This document shows, piece after piece, positions 10,276-18,455 of a DNA stretch of 64,000 nucleotides. Location of the stretch: assembly GCF_006337085.1 (NCBI RefSeq), contig NZ_CP040882.1, positions 1,240,001 through 1,304,000 of the forward strand. The letters run 5' to 3'. Each line of letters begins with the position of its first letter. Position 1 is the first letter of the stretch. A model generated the notes under the pieces. The model ran no database searches and was not told the DNA's origin. It saw only the letters and a program-made list of their open reading frames with translations. The stretch comes from Sutterella faecalis (GTDB lineage: Bacteria > Pseudomonadota > Gammaproteobacteria > Burkholderiales > Burkholderiaceae_F). The translations under genes were made by a program, and so were the position numbers.

Positions 10276-10385
10276 GAGCGGCGGCCGAAAGAATTACCTC
10301 TTTCCTTGCGGCACTTCCAACGGCAATGGATATTCGCCCTAAGCAGAAGACCTCAAGAGCGGGAAAAGACAGTTCCGCAGGCATT

Positions 10386-10420
10386 AAAAAAACCCCCGGC
10401 GTTCGTAAACGCAGGAGGTT
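10386..10420 (-). terminator. terminator of the rpsP-rimM-trmD-rplS operon
   Basis: The minus strand forms AACCTCCTGCGTT / AACGCCGGGGGTT with one mismatch and one wobble, then seven T residues (plus-strand A run 10386-10392). A small GGGCC/GGCCC hairpin precedes it at about 10430-10443. Confidence 0.8.
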
Positions 10421-10457
10421 TCGGGCAAAGGGCCTTTCGGCCCTGTCGCTTCGAGGA

Positions 10458-10832
10458 TTAGGCTTCGGCCTTGCGGACGAGACGTTCCTTGATGCGGGCA
10501 GCCTTGCCGGAGCGTTCGCGCAGGTAGTAGAGCTTGGCGCGGCGGACGTCGCCGTGGCGCTTCACTTCGATGCTGGCGATCATCGGGGAGTAGGTCTGGA
10601 ACGAACGTTCCACGCCTTCGCCGGACGAGATCTTGCGAACGATGAACGAGGAGTTGATGCCGCGGTTGCGACGGGCAATGACGACGCCCTCGAAGGCCTG
10701 CACGCGCTTGCGCGAGCCTTCAACCACGTTGACGGAGACGACAACCGTGTCGCCGGCGCGGAAATCGGGGATGGTCTTGCCGGCGGTGACGCGGGCGAGT
10801 TCTTCCTGTTCAAGAACCTGAAGGAGATTCAT
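10458..10832 (-). CDS. rplS: 50S ribosomal protein L19
   Basis: Large-subunit ribosomal protein at the 30S-50S interface, 124 residues. The stretch [17 protein letters not shown] and the end [19 protein letters not shown] are hallmark L19 sequences. The start at 10832 is chosen because GGAG lies six bases before it on the minus strand and [14 protein letters not shown] matches the family; an in-frame ATG at 10856 would add eight residues. It is the last gene of the conserved operon, 101 bases after trmD, and carries its own terminator. Confidence 0.97.
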   Translation of the reverse strand: MNLLQVLEQEELARVTAGKTIPDFRAGDTVVVSVNVVEGSRKRVQAFEGVVIARRNRGINSSFIVRKISSGEGVERSFQTYSPMIASIEVKRHGDVRRAKLYYLRERSGKAARIKERLVRKAEA

Positions 10833-10933
10833 TTTTTGCTCCAAAGCCATCATCATGCGGCCTGAATGTTAGGGGACAAAATCCCGCCGCAGATAGGATG
10901 GTGATTGTTGTAAAAGGGAAAGCGCCGGTGAAA

Positions 10934-11698
10934 TTACCTGCGCCCGCCCCTGGATTCGATCTTCGCGCCGAGAGACCGGAGGAACTTATAGTCCTCCTTG
11001 GTCAGCAGACCCGAAGAATCGGCGATTGTAATGAGGTCGGGGCGCGTCTGCAAGGTAAGCTCGAGACTTTTTTCGCGCGACCACTTTTCAATATTCTTGT
11101 GGTGCCCGGAAAGGAGCACCTCGGGCACCGGCATGCCCCGCCAGACCTCGGGCCGCGTGTAGTGAGGCGCATCGAGAAGTCCCGTCGCGAAGCTTTCGTC
11201 CGAAGCCGAAAGATCCTTGATGGCGCCGGGGAGCTGACGCACGACGGCGTCGATCAGGGCGCATGCCGGGATTTCGCCCCCTGAAAGCACGAAGTCCCCG
11301 AGACTCACCACCTCGTCGACCTCGGCTTCAAGGAACCGTTCATCGATTCCTTCGTAGCGTCCGCAGACGAGCACGACGGGCTCATCGTCCGCTGCAATTT
11401 CCCTTACGCGCCGGTCGGTGAGGCGCGTGCCGTTGGGCGCGAAGCTCATGACGCGGCCGGTGTTGCCCGACTGGCGGATCGCGGCGAGCGTCTGAGCGAG
11501 GGGCTCGGCCATCATCACCATGCCCGGGCCGCCCCCGAAGGGCCGGTCGTCGATCGTGCGGTGAAGGTCTGTGGCCGTTTCGCGCGGATTCCAGGTGTTG
11601 AGCGACCAGAGTCCGCGCTTTCTTGCCCGCGCCGTGATGCCGCAGTCGCGAACGCTCGCAAAGATTTCCGGAAAAAGCGTAATGACGTCAAAACGCAT
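10934..11698 (-). CDS. trmD: tRNA (guanine-37-N1)-methyltransferase
   Basis: SPOUT-class methyltransferase that modifies G37 next to the anticodon and prevents +1 frameshifting. The 254-residue product equals the E. coli length. The trefoil-knot SAM pocket motifs GRYEGIDERF and SLGDFVLSGGE are intact, and the N-terminus MRFDVITLFPEIF is canonical. The start at 11698 has AAGGTG upstream; the open frame to 11785 runs into rimM and is not expected to be translated. It lies 16 bases downstream of rimM in the rpsP operon. Confidence 0.97.
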   Translation of the reverse strand: MRFDVITLFPEIFASVRDCGITARARKRGLWSLNTWNPRETATDLHRTIDDRPFGGGPGMVMMAEPLAQTLAAIRQSGNTGRVMSFAPNGTRLTDRRVREIAADDEPVVLVCGRYEGIDERFLEAEVDEVVSLGDFVLSGGEIPACALIDAVVRQLPGAIKDLSASDESFATGLLDAPHYTRPEVWRGMPVPEVLLSGHHKNIEKWSREKSLELTLQTRPDLITIADSSGLLTKEDYKFLRSLGAKIESRGGRR

Positions 11699-11714
11699 GG
11701 AGTTCACCTTTTGT

Positions 11715-12266
11715 TCAGCGCCAGGCCGGATCCCAGTCGAAGACCGCGCGCTTTTCCTCAGGGTTGAGTTCAAGCACGTAGACATCCTTCACGTTCGGGA
11801 TGAGGAACTGCTTCCTGTCGCCCGCTTCATCCTCATACTCGATGACGAAGAGGTCCTGCGCGCCGTTCGAGCTCACGCCTGCGATGACGCCCAGTTCCTT
11901 CCCCTCGCGGTTGAATGCGGGAACGCCCTCGAGGTCGATCGCCCAGACGGCATCCTTGCCGGCAGCCGGGAAGTCCTTCCTCAGGACGCCAACCTTCACG
12001 CGAACGGCATCCGCCGCTTCCTTCGATTCGCAGCCGTCCCATTTGGCGATGAGTCCCGTGCCGTGAACGCGAAGTCCCTTTACGTGCACGGGCGTCTTGA
12101 CGCCGAAGCGGTCGACAAGCACCCAGTCGCGAACTTTCTGGAGCACCTCGCCCGTACCTTCAGGCTGAATGCGCACCCAGCCTTTGAAGCCGTAGGCGCC
12201 GGCGGTGCGGCCGAGCTCAATGAGTTCGTCCGGGGAATCGCTCAGGGAGATGTCGGAATCTGTCAT
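11715..12266 (-). CDS. rimM: 16S rRNA processing protein RimM
   Basis: Maturation factor for the head of the 30S subunit that binds ribosomal protein S19. The 183-residue product has the N-terminal barrel (ELGRTAGAYGFKGWVRI) and the C-terminal PRC-barrel ending in FLIPNVKDVYVLELNPEEKR. The start codon is uncertain: MTDSDISL at 12266 fits the family but lacks a good ribosome-binding site, whereas an ATG at 12311 has AGAGG only three bases upstream and would add 15 atypical residues. The gene lies between rpsP and trmD. Confidence 0.93.
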   Translation of the reverse strand: MTDSDISLSDSPDELIELGRTAGAYGFKGWVRIQPEGTGEVLQKVRDWVLVDRFGVKTPVHVKGLRVHGTGLIAKWDGCESKEAADAVRVKVGVLRKDFPAAGKDAVWAIDLEGVPAFNREGKELGVIAGVSSNGAQDLFVIEYEDEAGDRKQFLIPNVKDVYVLELNPEEKRAVFDWDPAWR

Positions 12267-12452
12267 ATCGAAAGAAGAATGCAAAAACTCTGGATACACG
12301 AAACCCCGCATTTTCCTCTGGCGTAGATACCGGACTCCATGTGGGCGACCTTCCCTGATGCTGATCCAATGTGCTTTGACACGAGAGGCACGATCTGCGA
12401 GCGGGAAGCTTCGCGGGAGTCCGCACCGGAAAGGGATGCGGGGTTTTCTAGC

Positions 12453-12487
12453 GGGACAGAAGATGCTTCAGGGAAGCATCCCGTCCC
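12453..12487 (-). other. hairpin between rpsP and rimM
   Basis: GATGCTTC at 12462-12469 pairs perfectly with GAAGCATC at 12473-12480 around AGG, and an outer GGGAC (12453-12457) pairs with GTCCC (12483-12487). No T run follows on the minus strand, so it looks like a processing or attenuation element inside the operon rather than a full terminator. It lies just downstream of the rpsP stop codon. Confidence 0.5.
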
Positions 12488-12502
12488 CTTCAAGAACTGA
12501 AA

Positions 12503-12784
12503 TTATTCAGCCTTGGCAGGTTCTTCAGCGGCGGGAGCCGGCTGAGCCTTGAATTCCTTGACGAGACGGGCAACCGTATCGGAGAGCTGGGCGCCCTTGC
12601 TCTGCCAGTAAGCGACGCGCTCGAGATTGATCTGGAGCTTGACGGCCTGGCCGGCAGCCATCGGGTTGTAGAAGCCGACGCGCTCGATGAAGCGGCCGTC
12701 ACGACGGCAGCGGGAGTCGCAAACGTTGAGGGAGTAGAAGGGACGCTTCTTGGCGCCGCCACGGGCGAGACGAATGATGACCAT
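12503..12784 (-). CDS. rpsP: 30S ribosomal protein S16
   Basis: Small-subunit ribosomal protein needed for 30S assembly, 93 residues. [19 protein letters not shown] and [14 protein letters not shown] are hallmark S16 motifs. The C-terminus ends in a short alanine, proline and glutamate-rich tail ([11 protein letters not shown]) typical of betaproteobacterial S16. It is the first gene of the rpsP-rimM-trmD-rplS operon; a GAGG-type ribosome-binding site lies just upstream of the ATG on the minus strand. Confidence 0.97.
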   Translation of the reverse strand: MVIIRLARGGAKKRPFYSLNVCDSRCRRDGRFIERVGFYNPMAAGQAVKLQINLERVAYWQSKGAQLSDTVARLVKEFKAQPAPAAEEPAKAE

Positions 12785-12819
12785 GAGTTACCTCTTAAAT
12801 CATTGGTGCTTGGAATCAA

Positions 12820-12854
12820 AACCGAACCCCCGTCCCGGGGAGAAGCGGTTTTGC
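12820..12854 (-). other. hairpin in the rpsP leader
   Basis: AAAACCG at the left end pairs with CGGTTTT at the right end, and CCCC/GGGG segments inside can also pair. The structure lies 36-70 bases before the rpsP start and could be a leader control element; there is no independent support. Confidence 0.3.
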
Positions 12855-12917
12855 GAAAGGGATTGCTTGACCGGTCAGACAACTTGGTGCCGCATGCCCG
12901 GTCTCACAGAATGCGCG

Positions 12918-12947
12918 ATTCTACTCGAGGTGGGAAGCCTTCTGCAA
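12918..12947 (-). promoter_or_regulatory. candidate promoter of the rpsP operon
   Basis: On the minus strand TTGCAG (12947-12942) and TAGAAT (12923-12918) are 18 bases apart, about 135 bases before the rpsP start codon. Confidence 0.5.
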
Positions 12948-12971
12948 GCAGAAGTGCATGGGTTTCTAGGG

Positions 12972-13667
12972 TCAGAGCGCCTGCGCGCGGCGCTGCAGAC
13001 GATCGAGCACCGCAAAAATAATGAGCGTGAAGGCAGAAAGAAGAAGACAGAGTGCGGTCGCCGCATCAAAGTCCGCGCGCGATACGGCGTTGAAGATTTC
13101 AAGCGAAAGCGTATTCGTTCTGCCCGAAATATTGCCGCCGATCATCATCGTGATGCCCACTTCGCCCGAAGCCCGGGAAATGCCGAGGAGGAGTCCGGCA
13201 AGGATCTGTCCGCGCACAAGCGGGAGCGTCACCCGCCGAAAAACCGTGACGGCATTCGCGCCGTGAACGCACGCGGCGAATTCAAGGCTCTTTAAGCGTT
13301 CGCCCGAGAGCGCGGCTTCAATGGGCCGCACCACGAGCGGAAGGCCCGCAATGAAGGCGGCGAGGAACACCGCATTCTCTGAAAAGACAATGGAGAGTCC
13401 GGCCTCATCCAGAATCCCGCCCAATAAGCCTCCCCGTCCGAAAAGAAGGAGAAGGAGGTAGCCCAACGCTACCGGCGGAAACACAAGCGGGAGCGTCACG
13501 ACGAAGCTCAGGGCCCGCACCCAGAAGGCGCTTCTTCTCGAAAAGAGAAGCGCGAGAAGGGGCGCAAAAAGAATGAAGCCTGCGCCCGCGGCAGCACAGG
13601 TCTTTGCCGTGAGCGTCACGGCAAAGAGAAGCTCAGGCGAGCTAAAAAGCGAGCGCAGGAAATCCAT
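12972..13667 (-). CDS. modB: molybdate ABC transporter permease
   Basis: Inner-membrane permease of the molybdate importer, 231 residues with about five or six hydrophobic segments. The cytoplasmic loop that contacts the ATPase reads EFAACVHGANAVTVFRRVTL, followed by the ModB-typical RASGEVGITMMIGGNI and GRTNTLSLEIF. It is the last gene of a modC-modA-modB cluster and begins 15 bases after modA. Molybdate is needed for molybdenum-cofactor enzymes of anaerobic respiration. Confidence 0.95.
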   Translation of the reverse strand: MDFLRSLFSSPELLFAVTLTAKTCAAAGAGFILFAPLLALLFSRRSAFWVRALSFVVTLPLVFPPVALGYLLLLLFGRGGLLGGILDEAGLSIVFSENAVFLAAFIAGLPLVVRPIEAALSGERLKSLEFAACVHGANAVTVFRRVTLPLVRGQILAGLLLGISRASGEVGITMMIGGNISGRTNTLSLEIFNAVSRADFDAATALCLLLSAFTLIIFAVLDRLQRRAQAL

Positions 13668-13682
13668 CAGCGTCGGTTCCGA

Positions 13683-14420
13683 TCAGCGGACAACGCCGAA
13701 TTTGTCGAGAATGGCATCCGCCTTCGGGGAGGCGAGCCATTGAAGGAATGCCTTCACGTCGGCCGCTTCGCCTTCCGCGCCCTTGACGGGCTCGGCCGTC
13801 ATGCGGATGGGCTCATATCCTTCCTTCACCGCCATGAAGCCTCCGAGCTTTGCCTTTCCCTGTCGGGCGGCAAGGAGATTGATGAAGCCCGCATCCATTT
13901 CGCCCTGGGAAACGTAGGAAAGAACCTGCGGCACCATGGAGACGACGTTCATCTTCGGTGCAACGTCCTTCTCGAAAGCAGCGCCGTCAAGGAATTCCTT
14001 CGCGGCGCGGCCGTAGACGGCGGCCTTGGGATCCGGCATGGCAATGCGCTTCACCTCAGGCTTCGCGAGATCCGACGGAGCCTTGAGCTCAAGGCCCTTC
14101 CTCCAGGCAAGGATCAGGGGCGTGTCGCCGAGGCGCACGCCGGCATCGGCATTAAGGACCGTCGTGAACTTCTTAAGGCTCGTGGCGTCAGAAATCACGA
14201 CCGTCACGGGGCTCCCGCTCTTCACCTGAGCGAGCATCTGCCCGATGTTGCCGCCAAAGGCGCGCGAAACCTTCGCGCCCGTTTCCGCCTCGTACTTGTC
14301 GGCAAGGGCTTCCACCATCTTGACGTAGCCGCCGCCCGTCGTCACCGTTACCTGCGCCGAGGCGCCGGCAGAAAAGCCGAAGGCTGCGAGCACGGCAGTC
14401 GTCAAAAGAATCTTCTTCAT
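13683..14420 (-). CDS. modA: molybdate-binding periplasmic protein
   Basis: Periplasmic binding component of the molybdate importer, 245 residues. A Sec signal peptide with cleavage after ASA (about residue 22) precedes the mature protein. GGGYVKMVEALADKYE and AFGGNIGQMLAQVKSG match ModA, which coordinates molybdate or tungstate through small residues and a tyrosine. It overlaps the end of modC by four bases (ATGA), so the two are translationally coupled. Confidence 0.93.
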   Translation of the reverse strand: MKKILLTTAVLAAFGFSAGASAQVTVTTGGGYVKMVEALADKYEAETGAKVSRAFGGNIGQMLAQVKSGSPVTVVISDATSLKKFTTVLNADAGVRLGDTPLILAWRKGLELKAPSDLAKPEVKRIAMPDPKAAVYGRAAKEFLDGAAFEKDVAPKMNVVSMVPQVLSYVSQGEMDAGFINLLAARQGKAKLGGFMAVKEGYEPIRMTAEPVKGAEGEAADVKAFLQWLASPKADAILDKFGVVR

Positions 14421-15088
14421 GAAGGGGTCTCCTCAAGGAAAGCACTCCGGGGAATTTCTGCGATCGTTCCGTCCTCAACGAGGAAGGCGCGGTCGGCGAG
14501 TCTTCTCATTTCCTCTTCGGAGTGCGTAATGTAGATGAAGGGTACATTCATTCGCTGCGCCGCGCCGTCAATGAAATCCATGAGCACGTGCCGGCGCCTG
14601 GGGTCAAGGCTCGAGAGCGGTTCGTCAAGAATGAGGAGCCGCTCGGCCCCCATGAGGGCCCGCCCGAGCGCCACGCGCTGGGCCTCGCCGCCCGAGAGCC
14701 CCGAAGGGAGTCGTTCAAGAAGCGGCTCGAGCCCGAGAATGTCGATTGTTTCGTCAAAATCGACCGCAGACTTCCTGCCGCCGAAGAGGCTCGGGAAAAG
14801 AATGTTTTCCCGTACCGTGAGATGGGGAAAAAGTCGGTGCGACTGAAAAACAAAGCCGATGCCGCGCGATTGCGGCGGCAGAGAAATGCGGCGCTCGCGG
14901 GAATAGACCGTCAGACCTTCAAGCTCGATCTCGCCGTCATCCGGCTTCATGGCGCCCGAGAGGAGATTCGCGACCGTCGTCTTCCCGGCTCCCGATTCTC
15001 CGCGAAGCACATTGATGCCCTGCTCAAGATTGAGCTCAGCGTCAAGCGTGAAGCCGCCAAGCGTCTTTCGGAATCGGGCCTTCAGCAT
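14417..15088 (-). CDS. modC: molybdate ABC transporter ATPase, short form
   Basis: ATPase of the molybdate importer. Walker A is GESGAGKTT at residues 30-38, the signature is LSGGEAQRVALGRAL, and Walker B is LLILDEPLSSLD. The start at 15088 gives 223 residues; the upstream open frame to 15376 covers the promoter and a terminator and is not coding. Classical ModC has about 350 residues with a C-terminal TOBE (Mop-like) molybdate-sensing domain, which is missing here. Allosteric feedback by that domain is therefore not expected. Being first in the cluster is unusual; modABC is the common order. A ModE-like operator lies just upstream. Confidence 0.92.
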   Translation of the reverse strand: MLKARFRKTLGGFTLDAELNLEQGINVLRGESGAGKTTVANLLSGAMKPDDGEIELEGLTVYSRERRISLPPQSRGIGFVFQSHRLFPHLTVRENILFPSLFGGRKSAVDFDETIDILGLEPLLERLPSGLSGGEAQRVALGRALMGAERLLILDEPLSSLDPRRRHVLMDFIDGAAQRMNVPFIYITHSEEEMRRLADRAFLVEDGTIAEIPRSAFLEETPS

Positions 15089-15116
15089 TTTGGAAAAAAA
15101 CTCCCGCAGCAAAAAT

Positions 15117-15143
15117 GTCGCTATTCTCAAAATGAATAACGAA
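15117..15143. promoter_or_regulatory. ModE-like operator
   Basis: TCGCTAT at 15118-15124 and ATAACGA at 15136-15142 match the two outer arms of the known ModE site (ATCGCTATATA, spacer, TATATAACGAT), with the inner arms degenerate and a spacing about one base shorter. It lies 28-54 bases before the modC start and directly downstream of a promoter candidate, where a molybdate-bound repressor would block transcription. No modE gene is in the window. Confidence 0.6.
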
Positions 15144-15147
15144 GAAC

Positions 15148-15176
15148 ACTCTAGCCGATTGCAGCGCCACCCGCAA
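15148..15176 (-). promoter_or_regulatory. candidate promoter of modC-modA-modB
   Basis: On the minus strand TTGCGG (15176-15171) and TAGAGT (15153-15148) are separated by 17 bases. The transcription start would fall inside the ModE-like operator. Confidence 0.5.
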
Positions 15177-15193
15177 TAATTCTTCAGTCCAAT

Positions 15194-15232
15194 AAAAAAA
15201 GCGGTCCCGGAAATTCCAGAGACCGCTTTTTG
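15194..15232 (-). terminator. terminator of etfB-etfA
   Basis: On the minus strand AAAAAGCGGTC pairs with GACCGCTTTTT, with an inner GGAATTTCC, and a T run follows (plus-strand A run from 15194). It separates the etf genes from the mod promoter. Confidence 0.8.
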
Positions 15233-15266
15233 GTCAGCGCTGATTCCCCGTAAGGGACCCGCGTGC

Positions 15267-16202
15267 TTATTTGCCGAGCTTGCCCTTGAGCGCCCGGCAG
15301 GTTTCGGCGCCGTCGGCAACGAGACCGTAATCGGCCACTTCAAAAATCGGCGCTTCGGGGTCCTTGTCGACCGCAACGATCACCTTGGCATCCTTGATGC
15401 CGGCCGTGTGCTGGATGGCGCCCGAAATGCCGAAGGCAATGTAGAGCTGCGGCGCAATCATCTTGCCCGTCTGTCCGACCTGCCAATCGTTGGGGCAGAG
15501 CCCCATGTCGACCGCCGTGCGGGTAGCGCCGATGGCGGCGCCGCAGGAGTCGGCAAGCTCCTCGAGAGCCTTGAAGCCCGCTTCGTCGATGAGGCCGCGG
15601 CCGCCCGCAACGACAACGCGTGCGGAAACGAGTTCCGGGCGATCGCTCTTCGTTTCCGTGAACTTCACGAAGCGCGACGTATCGTCGGCATCCGGGCATT
15701 CAACGGTTTCAATGGGGGCAGCCACCTCGCCTTCTTCGGTTGCTTCAAAAGCGGTCGTGCGGACCGTGCCCACCACGACGACTTCTTCGGTTTCGACCGT
15801 TGCAAGGAGCGACCCCGCATAGATGCCGCGCACGAAGGTCTTCGGCCCCTTCACGCCGACCACATCGGAAATCGCCGTAAGGTCGAGCATGGCCGCGACG
15901 CGGGGCATGGCGGCTTTACCAAGCGCCGTCGCGGCAAAGAAGATGTGGGAATACCCAGGAGCTTCCGCAGCGACAAGGTCCGCGAGAACCTCAGGAAGCT
16001 CCTGCGCGAGCTTTGCATTTTCAGCGAGGATCACCGTACGCACGCCCTTCAGCTTCGCAGCCTTCTCGGCCACCGCCTGGCAGCCGTTGCCGGCAACCAG
16101 AATGTCGACGGGCTCGCTCATCTGGAGGACGGCCGTCAGCGCATGCGCCGTTGCAGGACGCAGATTCACATTGTCATGATCAGCAATCAGAAGCGCAGTC
16201 AT
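15267..16202 (-). CDS. etfA: electron transfer flavoprotein subunit alpha
   Basis: FAD-binding alpha subunit of the heterodimeric electron carrier that accepts electrons from acyl-CoA and related dehydrogenases. The 311-residue product has the N-terminal ETF domain and a C-terminal FAD domain with SARVVVAGGRGL, GQTGKMIAPQLYIAFGISGA and the ending VADYGLVADGAE, all typical. It lies 20 bases downstream of etfB. No ETF:quinone oxidoreductase or dehydrogenase gene is adjacent, so its partner must be elsewhere, possibly fatty-acid or carnitine metabolism. Confidence 0.96.
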   Translation of the reverse strand: MTALLIADHDNVNLRPATAHALTAVLQMSEPVDILVAGNGCQAVAEKAAKLKGVRTVILAENAKLAQELPEVLADLVAAEAPGYSHIFFAATALGKAAMPRVAAMLDLTAISDVVGVKGPKTFVRGIYAGSLLATVETEEVVVVGTVRTTAFEATEEGEVAAPIETVECPDADDTSRFVKFTETKSDRPELVSARVVVAGGRGLIDEAGFKALEELADSCGAAIGATRTAVDMGLCPNDWQVGQTGKMIAPQLYIAFGISGAIQHTAGIKDAKVIVAVDKDPEAPIFEVADYGLVADGAETCRALKGKLGK

Positions 16203-16222
16203 TCTTTCGTTCCTTCAAATCC

Positions 16223-16975
16223 TTAGATCACATGCGCTTCGTTGCGAAGCTTCTCAACGAGCTCATCCACGCTCGAGACCATCACGCCTGCCTTGCGTGC
16301 GGGCGGCGGCTCAACGGAGAGCGTCCTCACGCGCGGCGTGAGATCGACGTCGAGTTCGCCCACGGGAATCGCTTCCACGGGCTTCTTGCGGGCCTTCGCC
16401 ATGGAGGGAAGCGTCACATAGCGGGGTTCGGCAAGGCGGAGGTCCGCCGTGATCACGGCCGGGATCGAGAGCGACACGGTCTGCGTGCCGCCGTCGGTTT
16501 CGCGCGTAACGACAAGTCGCCCGTCGTCCGCGAATTCGATTTCGCTCGCAAAGGCGCCGAGCGGATAGCGAAGGAGCCCCGAGAGCATCGGGCCCGTCTG
16601 ACCGCAGTCGTCGTCAATCGCCTGCTTGCCGAGGAGAACGATCCCGGGCTTTTCGCGCTCGACGATCTGAGCAAGAATCTTCGCGGCGGCAAGAGGCTCG
16701 ACCGCATCGTCCGTGACCACATGAATGGCGCGATCGGCGCCGATCGCCATGGCGGTGCGCAGAACATCAACCGACTTTGCGCCCCCGATCGACACGGCAA
16801 CTACTTCCGAGGCCTTCCCGGCTTCCTTCAGCTCAACGGCCTCTTCAACCGCAATTTCATCGAAGGGGTTCATCGCCATGCGGGCGAGCTTGATGTCCGG
16901 TCCGGAATGGTCCGGGAGCGGGCGGACCTTGACCTTCGCGTCAACGACCCGCTTCACAGCAACTAATATCTTCAT
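16223..16975 (-). CDS. etfB: electron transfer flavoprotein subunit beta
   Basis: AMP-binding beta subunit of the electron transfer flavoprotein, 250 residues. The N-terminus MKILVAVKRVVDAKVKVR and the recognition-loop region PRYVTLPSMAKARKKP are typical of housekeeping (group I) EtfB. The start at 16975 has GAGGAA six bases upstream; an in-frame ATG five codons earlier is less likely. It forms a two-gene operon with etfA. Confidence 0.96.
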   Translation of the reverse strand: MKILVAVKRVVDAKVKVRPLPDHSGPDIKLARMAMNPFDEIAVEEAVELKEAGKASEVVAVSIGGAKSVDVLRTAMAIGADRAIHVVTDDAVEPLAAAKILAQIVEREKPGIVLLGKQAIDDDCGQTGPMLSGLLRYPLGAFASEIEFADDGRLVVTRETDGGTQTVSLSIPAVITADLRLAEPRYVTLPSMAKARKKPVEAIPVGELDVDLTPRVRTLSVEPPPARKAGVMVSSVDELVEKLRNEAHVI

Positions 16976-17117
16976 TGCGTTCCTCAACAAAATAGGATGC
17001 GCCCCGGTCCGGAGCTCGCAGCCGAGGCTTCGTAGCTTGACCGAAGCACTGGCGGAATCTTCTGCGGAGGGGATGAATTTTCGGGCGGAGGAGAGCTCCG
17101 CCTGAGAGCAATTCGCA

Positions 17118-17146
17118 ATTATAACGGTGGGAATCCCTTAAAAATC
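17118..17146 (-). promoter_or_regulatory. candidate promoter of etfB-etfA
   Basis: A perfect TATAAT on the minus strand (17123-17118) is preceded 17 bases upstream by GATTTT, a poor -35. It lies about 140 bases before the etfB start. Confidence 0.4.
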
Positions 17147-17184
17147 GCCGCCGTTATTTGATTTTGCGCTGTTTTAAACGCGCT

Positions 17185-17628
17185 TCAGAGGACGAGCGGA
17201 AGAACCGCTCCTGCTACGCAGGCGTAGCGAATGCCTTTGCCGACGGCAATGGCGAGAAGGCTCATGAGCGGATCAATCCGGAGCCACCCCGCTGCCACGG
17301 GAATCGCGTCCCCTACGACGGGAAGCCACGCAAAAAGGAGCGCCCAGGCGCCCCAGCGCCTCACCCACAGGATGGCCTTCGTCTCCCGCTTCACCGTCGG
17401 GATGAAGCGGCCGATCACCCAGGAGGTCATGGAGCCCAGCGTATTTCCTGCCGTTGCGACGGCGAGAAGCCAGACCCAGCGCTCGGGCTGCGCGGCGAGT
17501 GCCCCGGCGAGCATCACTTCGGAGCCGCCGGGAAAGAGCGTCGCCGACACAAAGGCCGTCACGAAGAGCGCGATGTCGATGCTCTCGCTCGCAAAGAGGG
17601 CGAGCACCCATGCCGTCATGTCGCCCAT
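17185..17628 (-). CDS. small YqaA/DedA-like membrane protein
   Basis: A 147-residue inner-membrane protein with about four hydrophobic segments. LFPGGSEVMLAGALAA, the GNTLGSMTSWVIGR motif and FAWLPVVGDAIPVAAGWL match the YqaA group of the VTT/DedA superfamily, whose members are linked to membrane homeostasis and lipid scrambling. The start ATG overlaps the proC stop by one base (TGATG), so it is probably translated from the proC message. The function in this organism is unknown. Confidence 0.8.
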   Translation of the reverse strand: MGDMTAWVLALFASESIDIALFVTAFVSATLFPGGSEVMLAGALAAQPERWVWLLAVATAGNTLGSMTSWVIGRFIPTVKRETKAILWVRRWGAWALLFAWLPVVGDAIPVAAGWLRIDPLMSLLAIAVGKGIRYACVAGAVLPLVL

Positions 17629-18434
17629 CAGCGAAAGAGCGCCTTCATTTCAGCCGTGCGCTTGAGGGCCGCTTCCACAGCCTCATCCATCATCCGGTCG
17701 ATATCGAGCCGGTTCATGACTTCAAGCGCCTTTGCCGTCGTGCCGCCCTTGCTCGTCACTTTTTCGCGCAGAAGCGAGAATTCCTCGCCGGACACGCGGG
17801 CAAGCTCTGCGGCGCCGTAGACCGTGCCGAGCGCGAGCGCATGAGCGCTCTCTTCGGAGAGTCCGCGCTTCAGGCCCGCCTTCTCGAGCGCCTCCATGAA
17901 GCGGAAAACATAGGCCGGACCGCTCCCGGGGATGGCACCCACGAGGTCGATCTCCGACTCATTCTTCACTTCGACGACCTCGCCCCCGGCACGGAGCACG
18001 CGAAGCGCCGCCTCGCGAAGCGATTCGTCCATCCCTTTGGGCGACCAGAGCCCGGCGATGCCGGCGCCCACCATTGCCGGGGTATTGGGCATCGCGCGCA
18101 TGAGGGGGTAGCCGCCAAGCCAGCCGGAAAGAACGCCTGCTTCGATGCCGGCAGCGATCGAGAGCGCCGCGCCCTTCGGGTTCAAAAGCTTCACGATCGG
18201 CTCCACCGCCGCCTTCATGGTCTGGGGCTTCACAGCAAGGACCAGGAGGTCGCAGGCCGTAATCCAGTCGCCAGGTTCCGCATGGGTCTTCGCGCCCAGA
18301 GCTTCGAGCTTTGCGAGCTTTTCCGCGTGATGGTCCACCACGTGAACCGTCAGGTCTTCGGTCTTCTCCTTGAGAAGTCCCCCGATCAGCGCCGCGGCCA
18401 TATTGCCGCCGCCCAGAAATCCTATCGTCAGCAT
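17628..18434 (-). CDS. proC: pyrroline-5-carboxylate reductase
   Basis: Last enzyme of proline synthesis: reduces pyrroline-5-carboxylate to proline with NAD(P)H. The 268-residue product has the Rossmann motif IGFLGGGNMAAAL at the N-terminus and the C-terminal dimerisation part with GSGPAYVFRFMEAL and REKVTSKGGTTAKALEV, which is the ProC signature. It sits between yggS and a DedA-like gene; the yggS-proC pair is widespread in bacteria and links vitamin B6 homeostasis with proline synthesis genes. Confidence 0.96.
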   Translation of the reverse strand: MLTIGFLGGGNMAAALIGGLLKEKTEDLTVHVVDHHAEKLAKLEALGAKTHAEPGDWITACDLLVLAVKPQTMKAAVEPIVKLLNPKGAALSIAAGIEAGVLSGWLGGYPLMRAMPNTPAMVGAGIAGLWSPKGMDESLREAALRVLRAGGEVVEVKNESEIDLVGAIPGSGPAYVFRFMEALEKAGLKRGLSEESAHALALGTVYGAAELARVSGEEFSLLREKVTSKGGTTAKALEVMNRLDIDRMMDEAVEAALKRTAEMKALFR

Positions 18435-18455
18435 GATTGACTCCTACATTCCAAA

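Noticed and set aside
15089..15193. molybdenum-cofactor riboswitch before modC
   Set aside because: The leader is too short and unstructured; a ModE-like operator explains the spot better.
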